A stretch of 64,000 bases of DNA. It comes from Emcibacter nanhaiensis. GTDB taxonomy: Bacteria > Pseudomonadota > Alphaproteobacteria > Sphingomonadales > Emcibacteraceae. The notes below the pieces were generated by a model, which was not told the DNA's origin, did not search any database, and saw only the letters and a program-made list of their open reading frames with translations. Below, in pieces: positions 8,660 to 17,380 of the stretch. The stretch lies in the NCBI RefSeq assembly GCF_006385175.1, contig NZ_VFIY01000004.1, forward strand, positions 372,001 through 436,000, given 5' to 3'. Made by a program: the position numbers and the translations under genes. Numbering within the stretch: position 1 is the first letter of the stretch; every line of letters starts with the position of its first letter.

Positions 8660-10741
8660 ATTTTTCAAAATATTGAAGATTTCATCTATTCTGAAAGGCA
8701 CAGGTTTTTTCTCTGGATCCCGGTCCTTCTGGGGACTGGTATCGGGATATACTTCCTTCTTCCGGACGAACCTCCGCTGGTGCCGGCCGGGATTGGCGTG
8801 ATTTTCCTTTTCCTCTCGGGATTTCTGTCCCGAAGGCTGTATCACGGCCTGCCGTTGCTGTTTTGGGGTCTGTTCTGGCTCACGCTCGGCTTTTTTGCTG
8901 CAACTGCTCGCTCGGCCTGGCTGGACACGCCGGTTGTTGTCAAAGAAAGCTGGCCCCTGACGCTGGAGGGACATGTGGACCAGGTGCGCCGGACCGGGAA
9001 ATCCTCCCTCCGGCTGGTTCTGTCTGATGTCAACTTGCCGGACCGGCTGACCTCCCATCCCGGCACACCGCTGGCGGTCCGGATATCGGTCCGGACCTTC
9101 GATAGCATGCCCAGGGCAGGGGATGTTATCAGCATCCCGGCGGTGCTGATGCCGGCGCCTACAACAAGCCTGCCCGAGGGCTATGATTTCGCCCGTCAGC
9201 TCTGGTTTCGCGGGATCGGCGGGGTCGGCTATGCAGTCGGCAAGCCCGTCGTGTTAGAAAGCAAAAAAAGCTGGATGGATTTCGTTGAAGGTTACCGTCA
9301 ATTCCTGAGCCAGGAAATTCGCGCGGCCTACCCGGGAGATGGCGGCGGACTGGCGGCGGCGCTGATTACCGGGATCAGGGACGGCATTTCCGAACAGACA
9401 ACGGAAAACATGCGCGATGCGGGGCTGGCGCACCTGCTGGCCATTTCCGGCCTGCATATGGGGCTGTTTACAGGGGCGATATTTTTCTTTTTCCGCCTGC
9501 TGCTGTCCTGCCTGCCGCGGCTTGCCCTCAAATATCCCATTAAAAAATGGGCGGCCGGACTGGCCGTTTCCGGCGGCGCTGTCTATCTGCTGCTCAGCGG
9601 CGGCAGCATTCCCACGGTGCGGGCTTTCATCATGGTCACGATTGTTTTCCTGGGCGTGATGTTTGACCGGAAGGCCATATCATTGCGGCTGGTGGCGCTG
9701 GCCGCCATAGCCTTGTTGCTGTTTACACCTGAGGTATTGCTGTCCATCAGCTTTCAGATGTCTTTTGCCGCGGTGACCGGGCTGGTATTCTTTTATGAGA
9801 AATACGGCGCTGCACTTACCGGCTGGAGCAACCGGGGCAACGGCCTGATCAGGAAGGTGGCGGGGTATCTGCTGGCGATCCTGTTGACCACCCTCGTGGC
9901 GGAACTGACGATCGGTCCTATCGCCCTGTTTCATTTTAACCGGCTGGTGCATTTCGGCCTGCTGGCCAATCTGGTGGCCATGCCGGTGATGGCCCTGTGG
10001 GTGATGCCCTGGATTGTGGTCTATCTGCTGTTGTTGCCGCTCCAGCTGGAGGTCTACGCCCTGACGCCCATGATCTGGGGCATCGATGTCATCATCTCCA
10101 CCGCGGACTATGTGGCAGGCCTGCCCTGGTCGATCAGCCTGCTGCCGGCCATGGGAACCTGGTCGCTGATCCTGATGGTCCTGGGCGGTCTATGGTATAT
10201 CCTGTGGCGCAGCCGGCTCAGACTGGCAGGCCCGGTCGTATTTCTGGCCGGGGTGGCGCTGGCAATCTCTTATCGGCCGCCGGATATCCTGATCGATAAT
10301 GAGGGCAGCCTGATCGCCGTGCGTGGAGAGGACGGCAATCTCCGGGTTTCCGCCTACAGGGGAAGCCGTATCGTGCGGGAACAATGGGCCCAGTTTTACG
10401 GCCAGGAAAAAGCGGAGAAGTGGCAACCGCTGTCGGATGACCTGGGTTGTGATGGCCTCAGTTGCCTGTATCATCCGCACACCGGGAATAAAAACTGGAC
10501 CATCGCCTTTGTGCGGGATGAACGGGCATTGCCGGAAGATTGCCACACAGCAGACCTGGTGGTCAGCCTGGTCCCGGTCAAGGCGGACTGCAACGGCCCC
10601 AAACTGATCCTGGACCGCTGGGATTTTTACGAAAATGGCGGCCATTTTATCTGGTTGCCGCGCCGATCGGAGGAAATCATCACGGTGGAAAATGTCAGAA
10701 ACCTGCGGGGCGCACGGCCCTGGACCCGGCCACCCAGGTAA
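8660..10741 (+). CDS. comEC: ComEC/Rec2 family DNA uptake channel protein
   Basis: Polytopic inner-membrane protein thought to carry single-stranded DNA into the cytosol during transformation. It has an N-terminal DUF4131 part with an OB-like region (about residues 60-180), the competence domain with 'HLLAISGLHMGLF' and many membrane helices, and a short C-terminal soluble domain without the metallo-beta-lactamase motif, as is common in alphaproteobacteria. A GTG at 8780 is the first standard start, but the frame is open and family-like for about 40 codons upstream (IYSERHRFFLWIPVLLG), back to a stop at 8651. No ATG, GTG or TTG occurs there, so an ATT at 8660 (or ATC at 8654) behind GGGGGA is proposed. 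Confidence 0.85.
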   Translation: MFQNIEDFIYSERHRFFLWIPVLLGTGIGIYFLLPDEPPLVPAGIGVIFLFLSGFLSRRLYHGLPLLFWGLFWLTLGFFAATARSAWLDTPVVVKESWPLTLEGHVDQVRRTGKSSLRLVLSDVNLPDRLTSHPGTPLAVRISVRTFDSMPRAGDVISIPAVLMPAPTTSLPEGYDFARQLWFRGIGGVGYAVGKPVVLESKKSWMDFVEGYRQFLSQEIRAAYPGDGGGLAAALITGIRDGISEQTTENMRDAGLAHLLAISGLHMGLFTGAIFFFFRLLLSCLPRLALKYPIKKWAAGLAVSGGAVYLLLSGGSIPTVRAFIMVTIVFLGVMFDRKAISLRLVALAAIALLLFTPEVLLSISFQMSFAAVTGLVFFYEKYGAALTGWSNRGNGLIRKVAGYLLAILLTTLVAELTIGPIALFHFNRLVHFGLLANLVAMPVMALWVMPWIVVYLLLLPLQLEVYALTPMIWGIDVIISTADYVAGLPWSISLLPAMGTWSLILMVLGGLWYILWRSRLRLAGPVVFLAGVALAISYRPPDILIDNEGSLIAVRGEDGNLRVSAYRGSRIVREQWAQFYGQEKAEKWQPLSDDLGCDGLSCLYHPHTGNKNWTIAFVRDERALPEDCHTADLVVSLVPVKADCNGPKLILDRWDFYENGGHFIWLPRRSEEIITVENVRNLRGARPWTRPPR

Positions 10742-10748
10742 GACTGGA

Positions 10749-11411
10749 CTAATACTGGCGCAGCAGTCCCACCAGGCGGCCCTGGATGCGGACCCGGTTG
10801 GCGGGATAGGTCTGGGTCTGATAGTCCCGGTTGGACGGCACCAGCTCCACATCCGGGCCTTTTTTGCGCAATGTTTTCAGGGTCGCTTCCTGTTCATCCA
10901 CCAGGGCGACGACAATGGCGCCATTCTCGGCGGTATCGCAGCGCTGGATCACCACCGTATCGCCGTCCAGGATTCCGGCTTCGACCATGGAATCACCGTC
11001 AATTTCCAGTGCATAATGGCTGCCGCCGCCGATCATGTTGGCCGGGATGCTGATATTTTCATATTGTTCCAGCGCCTCGATCGGGGTACCGGCGGCAATC
11101 CGGCCATGCAGCGGGATATCCACCGTATTGGGATCGCTGTCGCCGCCGGCCGCGCCGAAGTCCGGGCGAAACAGGTTGTCTTCTTTCGGGCCTTCCTGGT
11201 CGGGCAGACGCAATACTTCCAGCGCCCGGGCCCGATGGGGCAGGCGACGGATAAAACCGCGTTCTTCCAGCGCGCTGATCAGCCGGTGGATACCGGATTT
11301 TGATTTCAGCTCAAGCGCATCCTTCATTTCATCGAAAGACGGGGAGACCCCGTTTTCCTGAATGCGGTCGTTAATGAAGATCAAAAGATCGCGCTGCTTT
11401 TTGGTCAGCAT
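10749..11411 (-). CDS. lexA: LexA repressor
   Basis: SOS regulator: binds operators as a dimer and cuts itself when RecA is activated. It has an N-terminal winged helix ('[15 protein letters not shown]', '[23 protein letters not shown]'), an Ala-Gly cleavage site in 'RIAAGTP', and the catalytic serine in 'GDSMVEAGI' with the lysine in 'EATLKTL'. The start at 11411 is preferred over an in-frame ATG 30 bases upstream because GAGGAG lies seven bases before it and MLTKKQ is the usual N-terminus; this gives 220 aa. It converges tightly on comEC (7-base gap). Operator-like repeats upstream suggest autoregulation. Confidence 0.96.
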   Translation of the reverse strand: MLTKKQRDLLIFINDRIQENGVSPSFDEMKDALELKSKSGIHRLISALEERGFIRRLPHRARALEVLRLPDQEGPKEDNLFRPDFGAAGGDSDPNTVDIPLHGRIAAGTPIEALEQYENISIPANMIGGGSHYALEIDGDSMVEAGILDGDTVVIQRCDTAENGAIVVALVDEQEATLKTLRKKGPDVELVPSNRDYQTQTYPANRVRIQGRLVGLLRQY

Positions 11412-11445
11412 TACTGGCTCCTCGACAAAGGTGAATTTCACTTTT

Positions 11446-11470
11446 GTTCTTTTATGTTCTATTTTTATTC
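11446..11470 (-). promoter_or_regulatory. Putative LexA operator upstream of lexA
   Basis: On the plus strand three half-sites follow each other: GTTC at 11446, GTTC at 11456 and ATTC at 11467. The last pair has the N7 spacing of the alphaproteobacterial SOS box GTTC-N7-GTTC with one mismatch; the first pair has N6. They lie 35-60 bases before the lexA start, where an autoregulatory site is expected. Confidence 0.55.
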
Positions 11471-11488
11471 TTTTGTCAAGGAGGGCAT

Positions 11489-12697
11489 TCAGGACGGCAG
11501 GATCAGCACCGGCACCATGTCGCCAGGGGCAATTTCCGGGGCATGGGGCGCGCGGATCGCCAGGCAGTTGGCGCCGGACAGGGTGCTGAGCTTGGCGCTG
11601 TCTTGGCTGGTGGCGGTTTTCACAGTCAACCGTCCCTGATCGTCGAACTCCACCCGGGCCCGCATGTAATGCTGTCGCGGGCCGTTTGCCGGCAGCGGGT
11701 TTTTCAGGCGGGCAAGCTGGTGTTCCGCCCCAACCGACTGGCGGCCCATCAGAATGTGCAGCGCCGGCAGCAGGAACACCGCCGCACAGACATAGGCAGA
11801 CGCCGGATTGCCCGGCAGGCCCAGCATGGGAATATCACGGAATTTTCCGAATATGAGCGGCTTGCCCGGGCGCATGGCTACTTTCCAGAAGTCCACTTCC
11901 AGGCCTTCTTCGCCCAACACTTTCTGCACCAGGTCATGGTCGCCGACGGAAGCGCCGCCGATAGTGATGAACAGGTCGACATCCTTGACCTGGTCGGCCA
12001 TGACCCTGAGCGATTCTTCATTATCCCGCGCAATGCCCAAATCAACCACTTCGCCGCCCTGTTCCATGATCAGGGTGCTGAGCAGGACGCTGTTACTGCT
12101 GACAATCTGGTTGGGACCGACGGTGTCGCCGACAGTGACAAGTTCATCACCGGTGGCGAGCAGGGCCACTCGGGGTTTTCGGCTCACCGGCACATAGGCG
12201 ACATTGGCGGCGGCCAGAAGTCCCAGGTGGCGGGAGGTCAGGCGTACACCTTTTTCCACCAACACATCACCTTCGGCGAAGTCATTGCCCTGTTTGCGGA
12301 TATTCTTTCCCAGGGAGGCTGTTTCCAGGACGCGGATCCTCCCATCGGGAAGAATTTCCACATTCTCCTGGATCACCACGGTATCGGTTCCCACAGGCAG
12401 GACGCCACCGGTGAAGATCCGCACCGCTTCGCCGGTCCCGACCGTTTCCCCGAAGCCGCCGCCGGCCGGGGCTTCGCCGATTACCGTCAGTTCGACCGGA
12501 CAGTCTGCAATATCCCTGGCCAGAACCGCATAACCGTCCATGGCGGAGGCATCAAATGGCGGCTGGGTCAGCCGGGCGATGAGCGGTTCGGCTGTGGTCC
12601 GGCCCAGGGCCTGAACCAGGGGAATTACTTCACTCTCCAGAGCGGCAAAGCCCTTGCAGATGCGCTCGAGCGCGTCCTGGACCGGAAGAAGCGCCAT
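11489..12697 (-). CDS. moeA: Molybdopterin molybdotransferase MoeA
   Basis: Inserts molybdate into adenylated molybdopterin in the last step of molybdenum cofactor synthesis. The 402 residues show the MoeA order: N-terminal domain ('[14 protein letters not shown]', '[11 protein letters not shown]'), the MoCF-binding domain with 'TGDELV', '[12 protein letters not shown]' and '[11 protein letters not shown]', and a C-terminal beta domain. It starts three bases after moaC stops and so is translated from the same message. The trpGDC-moaC-moeA-lexA order is usual in alphaproteobacteria. Confidence 0.95.
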   Translation of the reverse strand: MALLPVQDALERICKGFAALESEVIPLVQALGRTTAEPLIARLTQPPFDASAMDGYAVLARDIADCPVELTVIGEAPAGGGFGETVGTGEAVRIFTGGVLPVGTDTVVIQENVEILPDGRIRVLETASLGKNIRKQGNDFAEGDVLVEKGVRLTSRHLGLLAAANVAYVPVSRKPRVALLATGDELVTVGDTVGPNQIVSSNSVLLSTLIMEQGGEVVDLGIARDNEESLRVMADQVKDVDLFITIGGASVGDHDLVQKVLGEEGLEVDFWKVAMRPGKPLIFGKFRDIPMLGLPGNPASAYVCAAVFLLPALHILMGRQSVGAEHQLARLKNPLPANGPRQHYMRARVEFDDQGRLTVKTATSQDSAKLSTLSGANCLAIRAPHAPEIAPGDMVPVLILPS

Positions 12698-12699
12698 GA

Positions 12700-13176
12700 T
12701 CAGTCCGCCTCGAACGTGCCCGACTTGCCGCCGGATTTATAGGTGAGGCGGATGTCGCCGATTTTCATATGCTTGTCGACCGCCTTGCACATGTCGTAAA
12801 TGGTCAGCGCCGTGACGGAAACTGCCGTCAGCGCCTCCATTTCCACGCCGGTGCGGCCATAGAGGCTGGCGGAGGCGGTAATTTCCACACACCCTTTGTT
12901 GTGATCCGCCGCCAGGTCCACGTCCACGTCATGCAGCGGCAGCGGATGGCACAGCGGAATCAGGTCGGCGGTTTTCTTGGCGGACATGATGCCGGCGAGG
13001 CGGGCGACGGAAAACACATCGCCCTTGGGCACGCCGCCGTCCTCGATCAGTTTCAGGGTTTCCGGGGCCATATAGATTGCGCCCTTGGCGACGGCGAGGC
13101 GATTGGTTTCCTTCTTGGCGGAAACATCCACCATGCGGGCTTTGCCGTTGCTGTCGATATGGCTCAGTTTACTCAT
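12700..13176 (-). CDS. moaC: Cyclic pyranopterin monophosphate synthase MoaC
   Basis: Works with MoaA in the first step of molybdenum cofactor synthesis, turning 3',8-cyclo-GTP into cPMP. Family motifs are clear: '[11 protein letters not shown]', '[15 protein letters not shown]' and '[23 protein letters not shown]', followed by a terminal 'KSGGKSG'. At 158 aa it has the usual length. Its start overlaps the trpC stop by eight bases, so translation is probably coupled to trpC. Confidence 0.96.
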   Translation of the reverse strand: MSKLSHIDSNGKARMVDVSAKKETNRLAVAKGAIYMAPETLKLIEDGGVPKGDVFSVARLAGIMSAKKTADLIPLCHPLPLHDVDVDLAADHNKGCVEITASASLYGRTGVEMEALTAVSVTALTIYDMCKAVDKHMKIGDIRLTYKSGGKSGTFEAD

Positions 13177-13972
13177 CGGCGGTTCCCATCAGGAGTTGTG
13201 TGGCCCGGGTGACATCTTCCTGCCGCATCAGGGACTCGCCGATCAGGAAGGTGCTGACCCCGGCGGCGTTGCGCAGCATGACCAGGTCGTCATGGGTGAA
13301 AATACCGCTTTCGCTGACCAGCAGCCGGTCCTGTTCCACCATACCGGCAAGCCGGATGGTGGTGTCCAGCGTGGTCTCGAAAGTTTTGAGGTTGCGATTG
13401 TTGATGCCGAGCAGGGGGCTTTGCAGCTTGTGCGCCCGTTCCAGCTCTTCTTCGTCATGCACCTCGATCAGCACATCCAGCCCCATGTCGAAGGCGGTCT
13501 GTTCCAGTTCGGCCGCCAGGGTATCGTCCAGCATGGCCATGATCAGCAGGATACAGTCGGCGCCGATGGCCCGGGCTTCGACGATCTGGTAGGGATCAAT
13601 CATGAAATCCTTGCGCAGCACCGGCAGGGAGACGGCGGCCCGGGCCGCAATCAGATAGTCGTCGGCGCCCTGGAAATAAGGCACGTCGGTCAGGACGGAC
13701 AGGCAGCTTGCGCCACCGGCCTCGTAGGCCCGGGCGAGGGATGGCGGATCAAAGTCGGCCCGGATCAGGCCCTTGCTGGGGCTGGCCTTCTTGACCTCGC
13801 AGATCAGGCCGAAGCGGTCTTCGGCTTTGGCTTTTGCCAGGGCATTATAGAAACCGCGCGTCCGAGAGACTTCGCGGGCCAGGGTTTCCAGATCCTGAAG
13901 GGTGCGTCGCGCCTTGCACTGGTCCACATGGACTCTTTTATCGGCGGCAATTTTATCAAGTATTGTCGTCAT
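13169..13972 (-). CDS. trpC: Indole-3-glycerol phosphate synthase
   Basis: Closes the indole ring in tryptophan synthesis. A TIM barrel with '[15 protein letters not shown]' (phosphate and catalytic lysine), '[12 protein letters not shown]', '[15 protein letters not shown]' and '[11 protein letters not shown]'. It is monofunctional, with no TrpF domain. The start at 13972 ([13 protein letters not shown]) gives the usual 267 aa; the open frame extends 25 codons upstream into trpD but with no family likeness. One base separates it from the trpD stop (TGATATG), so the genes are translated together. Confidence 0.95.
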   Translation of the reverse strand: MTTILDKIAADKRVHVDQCKARRTLQDLETLAREVSRTRGFYNALAKAKAEDRFGLICEVKKASPSKGLIRADFDPPSLARAYEAGGASCLSVLTDVPYFQGADDYLIAARAAVSLPVLRKDFMIDPYQIVEARAIGADCILLIMAMLDDTLAAELEQTAFDMGLDVLIEVHDEEELERAHKLQSPLLGINNRNLKTFETTLDTTIRLAGMVEQDRLLVSESGIFTHDDLVMLRNAAGVSTFLIGESLMRQEDVTRATQLLMGTADE

Positions 13973-13973
13973 A

Positions 13974-14990
13974 TCAGCTGTTGGACATTTTGATCCACTG
14001 TTGGAGTTTTTCTTCGGCCACACCGCTATCCAGGGCTTGCGCGGCAAGCTCAGCGCCCGCTTTCAGGTCAGTTGCCTTGTCGGCGACCACCAGGGCGGCG
14101 GCACTGTTCAGCAGGACAATGTCCCGGTAGGCATTCTTCTCACCGGCCAGTATCTGCTTCAGGGCAGCGGCATTATATTTTGCATCACCGCCACGGATAC
14201 TCTCTATATTTGAAGTGGATAGACCAATATCTTCAGGTGACACTTCAAATTCGGAAACGGTACCGTTTTTATATTCCGCCACGTAGGACGGTCCGGTGAT
14301 GGTCAGTTCGTCGAGGCCGTCGGAACCATGCACAACCCAGACATGTTCGGAGCCGAGCTGGCCCAGCACTTCGGCCATGGGGCGCAGCCATTTTTTATCG
14401 AATACGCCGATCACCTGCCGTTTGGTGCCGGCCGGATTGGCCAGCGGGCCCAGCAGGTTGAAAATGGTGCGGGTGCCGAGCGAAGCGCGGGCCGGACCAA
14501 CGTGACGCATGGCGCTGTGGTGTCGGGTGGCCATCAGGAAACCGATGCCCAGTTCGCGAATGCATTTTTCCACCACATCTAGTTCGGCCTCGATATTGAT
14601 ACCAAGCGTTTCCAGCACGTCGGCGGAACCGGATTTGGAGGACATGGCCCGGTTGCCGTGCTTGGCCACCGGCACCCCGCAGGCGGCTATGACAATAGCG
14701 GCGGCGGTCGAGATGTTATAGGTGCTGGCGCCATCACCGCCGGTGCCGCAGGTATCGATGGCGCCTTCCGGGGCCTGGATGGCACTGGCCTTGGCGCGCA
14801 TCACTTCGGCGGCGCCGGTGATTTCATCCACCGTTTCGCCGCGCACACGCAGGCCCATCAGAAAGGCGCCGATCTGCGGCCCGGTGGCGTCACCGCTCAT
14901 CATATATTCGAAGCTCTGGCGGGATTCCTCCCGGTTCAGGGTCAGGCCGCGGGCGATCTTATCGATGACTTGCTTGAATTCGAAACTCAT
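13974..14990 (-). CDS. trpD: Anthranilate phosphoribosyltransferase
   Basis: Transfers phosphoribose from PRPP to anthranilate. The glycine-rich PRPP loop '[17 protein letters not shown]' is present, as are '[18 protein letters not shown]', '[12 protein letters not shown]' and the 'LLGPLANP' motif. The 338 aa length is normal. It overlaps trpG by four bases (ATGA) and is followed one base later by trpC. It is a separate protein, not fused to the glutamine amidotransferase. Confidence 0.96.
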   Translation of the reverse strand: MSFEFKQVIDKIARGLTLNREESRQSFEYMMSGDATGPQIGAFLMGLRVRGETVDEITGAAEVMRAKASAIQAPEGAIDTCGTGGDGASTYNISTAAAIVIAACGVPVAKHGNRAMSSKSGSADVLETLGINIEAELDVVEKCIRELGIGFLMATRHHSAMRHVGPARASLGTRTIFNLLGPLANPAGTKRQVIGVFDKKWLRPMAEVLGQLGSEHVWVVHGSDGLDELTITGPSYVAEYKNGTVSEFEVSPEDIGLSTSNIESIRGGDAKYNAAALKQILAGEKNAYRDIVLLNSAAALVVADKATDLKAGAELAAQALDSGVAEEKLQQWIKMSNS

Positions 14991-15592
14991 GCCGCCTGTT
15001 CCCTGTTGAAACTCCGGGCAATCTCAATGAAATTCCGCAGGATGTCATGGCCGTGCTGGCTTTCGATGCTTTCCGGGTGGAACTGTACGCCGTGCACCGG
15101 ATGGCTCTTGTGGCTCAGGCCCATGATCAGGCCGTCTTCGGTCTCGGCGGTAATTTGCAGGCAGTCGGGCAGGCTGTCACGCTCAACAATCAGGCTGTGA
15201 TAGCGGGTGGCGCGGAACGGGTTCTCCAGTCCTTTGAATACGCTTTGGCCCTTATGATGGATCTCGCTGACCTTGCCATGCATCAGGTAAGGGGCGCGGA
15301 TTACCTTGCCGCCGTAAGCCTGGCCAATGGATTGATGGCCGAGGCAGACTCCGAAAATCGGCAGGGTGCCCGCCGCTTTTTGCAGGAGTTCAAGGCAGAT
15401 GCCGGCCTCATCGGGCGTACAGGGGCCGGGGGACAGGATCACCCCTTCGAGGTTGCCGTTTTTCTGCAGGGCGAGTACCTCGTCGGCACTCATGGCGTCA
15501 TTGCGCACCACCTCTACCTCCACACCCAGTTCGCCCAGATAGTGGAAGAGATTGTAGGTAAAACTATCGTAGTTATCGATCAGTAGAAACAT
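14987..15592 (-). CDS. trpG: Anthranilate/aminodeoxychorismate synthase glutaminase subunit
   Basis: Class I glutamine amidotransferase supplying ammonia to the synthase component. The catalytic triad is visible: C in '[12 protein letters not shown]' and H-E in 'VQFHPESIE'. 201 aa. Placed first in trpG-trpD-trpC, it most likely serves TrpE, and may also serve PabB. In many relatives trpE lies directly upstream; here the upstream gene is a divergent symporter, so the partner is encoded elsewhere. A short leader of about 160 bases separates the two divergent starts. Confidence 0.93.
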   Translation of the reverse strand: MFLLIDNYDSFTYNLFHYLGELGVEVEVVRNDAMSADEVLALQKNGNLEGVILSPGPCTPDEAGICLELLQKAAGTLPIFGVCLGHQSIGQAYGGKVIRAPYLMHGKVSEIHHKGQSVFKGLENPFRATRYHSLIVERDSLPDCLQITAETEDGLIMGLSHKSHPVHGVQFHPESIESQHGHDILRNFIEIARSFNREQAA

Positions 15593-15707
15593 TTACTGCC
15601 CAGTTAATTCTGTTATGATGCGCTACCCTTTTACAAAAGTTGGCCGGAAAGGGCTAATACTAAATGAGGGTCGGACGGCAATTTTATTCTAAAAAACATG
15701 TGGTCGT

Positions 15708-15737
15708 CGTTATAAAAGGTATCTGTACGTTATAAAA
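15708..15737 (+). repeat. Direct repeat CGTTATAAAA upstream of the symporter gene
   Basis: Two exact copies of CGTTATAAAA start at 15708 and 15728, exactly 20 bases apart, ending about 18 bases before the symporter start. The spacing of two helical turns suits a dimeric regulator on one DNA face, but the TATAAAA parts could simply be promoter elements. Confidence 0.4.
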
Positions 15738-15755
15738 AAGAGGGGAAAGAAAAAC

Positions 15756-17030
15756 ATGTCCCATAAACATTCCATGATGATCCTTTATCTGATTGCCGCC
15801 GGTATGGTCCTCGGCCTGCTGGCCGGCTGGTATTTCGGGGAGGATGTACTGGTCATCAAATGGATAGGGGTGCTTTTCATGAATGCCCTGAAAATGACCA
15901 TCATTCCGCTGATCCTGGCCGCGGTGATTTCCGGGGTGGCCTCACTCGGCGACGTGCGCAAGCTGGGCCGGCCCGGTGGTCTGACCATGCTTTATTATCT
16001 CTGCACCACATTGCTGGCGATTGTTGTCGGATTGATCCTGGTGAACCTGATTCAGCCGGGGGTCGGGGTGGAGATGACCGCCCAGGCCCAGTCCGCCGGT
16101 TCTTCGCTGGCTCAGGAAAAGGGCGGCCAGAGTGTGGTGGATATCCTGCTGAGCCTGGTGAGCCCCAACCTTGTGAAGTCGGCCGCGGAGTTGCAGCTTC
16201 TGCCGCTGGTGGTGTTCGCGGTTATTTTTGGCGCCGCCATTACGACCGTTGGCGAGGCCGGGGCGCAGGTTATCCGTTTCTTTGACGGCCTCAATGAAGC
16301 CATGATGAAACTGGTCGGCTGGATCATGTATTTTGCCCCGCTCGGAGTTTTCGCCCTGGTGGCCACGTCCCTGGGCGAAGCCGGCGGCGGAGAAGCCTTT
16401 ATGGCGACCGTGGCAGGCATCGGAAAATATGTGACCACAGTTATGCTGGCGCTGGGCATCCAGGCTGTTCTGCTGTTCCTGATCATGCTGTTCCTGTCGC
16501 GCCGTGGTGCGGTGTACCTGACCGACATGATGCGGGCGCTGCTGACAGCTTTCGGCACCTCAAGTTCCTCGGCAACCCTGCCGATCACCATGGAATGCGC
16601 CAAGGAGCATGGTCTTAGCGAACGGTCGGTGCGCTTTGTCCTGCCGCTCGGCAGTACCGTCAACATGAACGGCACCGCCCTTTATGAAGCCATTGCCGCC
16701 ATGTTCATCGCCCAGATCTACGGCATTGAGCTCGGTATTGTCGAACAGGGCCTGATCGTCATTACCGCGACCTTGGCGGCGATCGGCGCCGCCGGGATTC
16801 CCCAGGCCGGCACCGTGACCATGCTGATCGTGTTGAGCGCCGTGGGCCTGCCGGCGGAAGGAATCGGGATCCTGCTGTCGGTCGACTGGTTCCTGGACCG
16901 CTTCCGTACCGTGGTCAATGTCTGGGGCGATGCCTGTGGCGCCGCGGTGATGAACCGGACCATGATGGCCGACGAGGAAAAAGCCATTGCCGAAGTCTTT
17001 GAAGACAAGATCGAGGAAGCCGAAGCCTGA
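15756..17030 (+). CDS. Dicarboxylate/amino acid:cation symporter (DAACS/SDF family)
   Basis: Inner-membrane secondary transporter that takes up glutamate, aspartate or C4-dicarboxylates with Na+ or H+. Family signs are the serine-rich re-entrant loop 'FGTSSSSATLPITME', the 'NMNGTALYEA' motif of helix 7 and 'AGIPQAGTVTM' in hairpin 2, with D and N in 'VNVWGDACGAAVMNR' of helix 8. 424 aa with about eight membrane helices. AGAGGGGAAAG upstream supports the ATG at 15756. It is a single-gene unit closed by a terminator. The exact substrate cannot be told; it resembles GltP/DctA members equally. Confidence 0.92.
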   Translation: MSHKHSMMILYLIAAGMVLGLLAGWYFGEDVLVIKWIGVLFMNALKMTIIPLILAAVISGVASLGDVRKLGRPGGLTMLYYLCTTLLAIVVGLILVNLIQPGVGVEMTAQAQSAGSSLAQEKGGQSVVDILLSLVSPNLVKSAAELQLLPLVVFAVIFGAAITTVGEAGAQVIRFFDGLNEAMMKLVGWIMYFAPLGVFALVATSLGEAGGGEAFMATVAGIGKYVTTVMLALGIQAVLLFLIMLFLSRRGAVYLTDMMRALLTAFGTSSSSATLPITMECAKEHGLSERSVRFVLPLGSTVNMNGTALYEAIAAMFIAQIYGIELGIVEQGLIVITATLAAIGAAGIPQAGTVTMLIVLSAVGLPAEGIGILLSVDWFLDRFRTVVNVWGDACGAAVMNRTMMADEEKAIAEVFEDKIEEAEA

Positions 17031-17054
17031 TCCAGGCCACATTAGAAATTCCAG

Positions 17055-17083
17055 AGCCCCGGTGTCAAAGCTGGGGCTTTTTT
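17055..17083 (+). terminator. Terminator after the symporter gene
   Basis: Stem AGCCCC/GGGGCT with a 12-base loop followed by seven T, 24 bases after the symporter stop and just before the opposing tRNA gene. Confidence 0.75.
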
Positions 17084-17110
17084 CATGGGAAAATCAATTT
17101 TAGGGAAAAT

Positions 17111-17184
17111 TGGATCCGGGGACTGGATTCGAACCAGTACCGATGGAGTCAGAGTCCATAGTTCTACCATTAAACTACCCCGGA
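17111..17184 (-). tRNA. tRNA-Gln (anticodon CUG)
   Basis: On the minus strand the gene folds into a full cloverleaf: acceptor TCCGGGG/CCCCGGA, a D arm containing 'TTTAATGGTAGAAC', anticodon stem ATGGA/TCCAT around loop CTCTGAC (anticodon CTG), and T arm ACTGG-TTCGAAT-CCAGT. CCA is encoded at the 3' end after a U discriminator. It reads CAG codons. A promoter-like TGGACC-N18-TATAAG lies about 40 bases upstream. It stands alone, between a symporter and ppx, and no integration footprint was seen beside it. Confidence 0.93.
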
Positions 17185-17223
17185 TCAGGGGTGGTGTGGC
17201 GGGCGTTGCCGCCGGATGGAGCC

Positions 17224-17253
17224 CTTATATAAAGATTTTTCAGCCGAGGTCCA
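17224..17253 (-). promoter_or_regulatory. Likely promoter for tRNA-Gln
   Basis: Minus-strand TGGACC (17248-17253) and TATAAG (17224-17229) with an 18-base spacer, followed by a G/C-rich discriminator (GGCTCC), typical of stable RNA promoters under stringent control. Found by eye. Confidence 0.45.
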
Positions 17254-17380
17254 GTGTAAAATGTGCATCGGCTTTAATAAATTTGTCTCTTTTCTCTAGG
17301 AAGGGCGGCCAAGTCACTCTATATAAAATACTATAGATAATTTTTATTGAGATTTTGGAGGGGCCAAAGCCCCGACGGAC

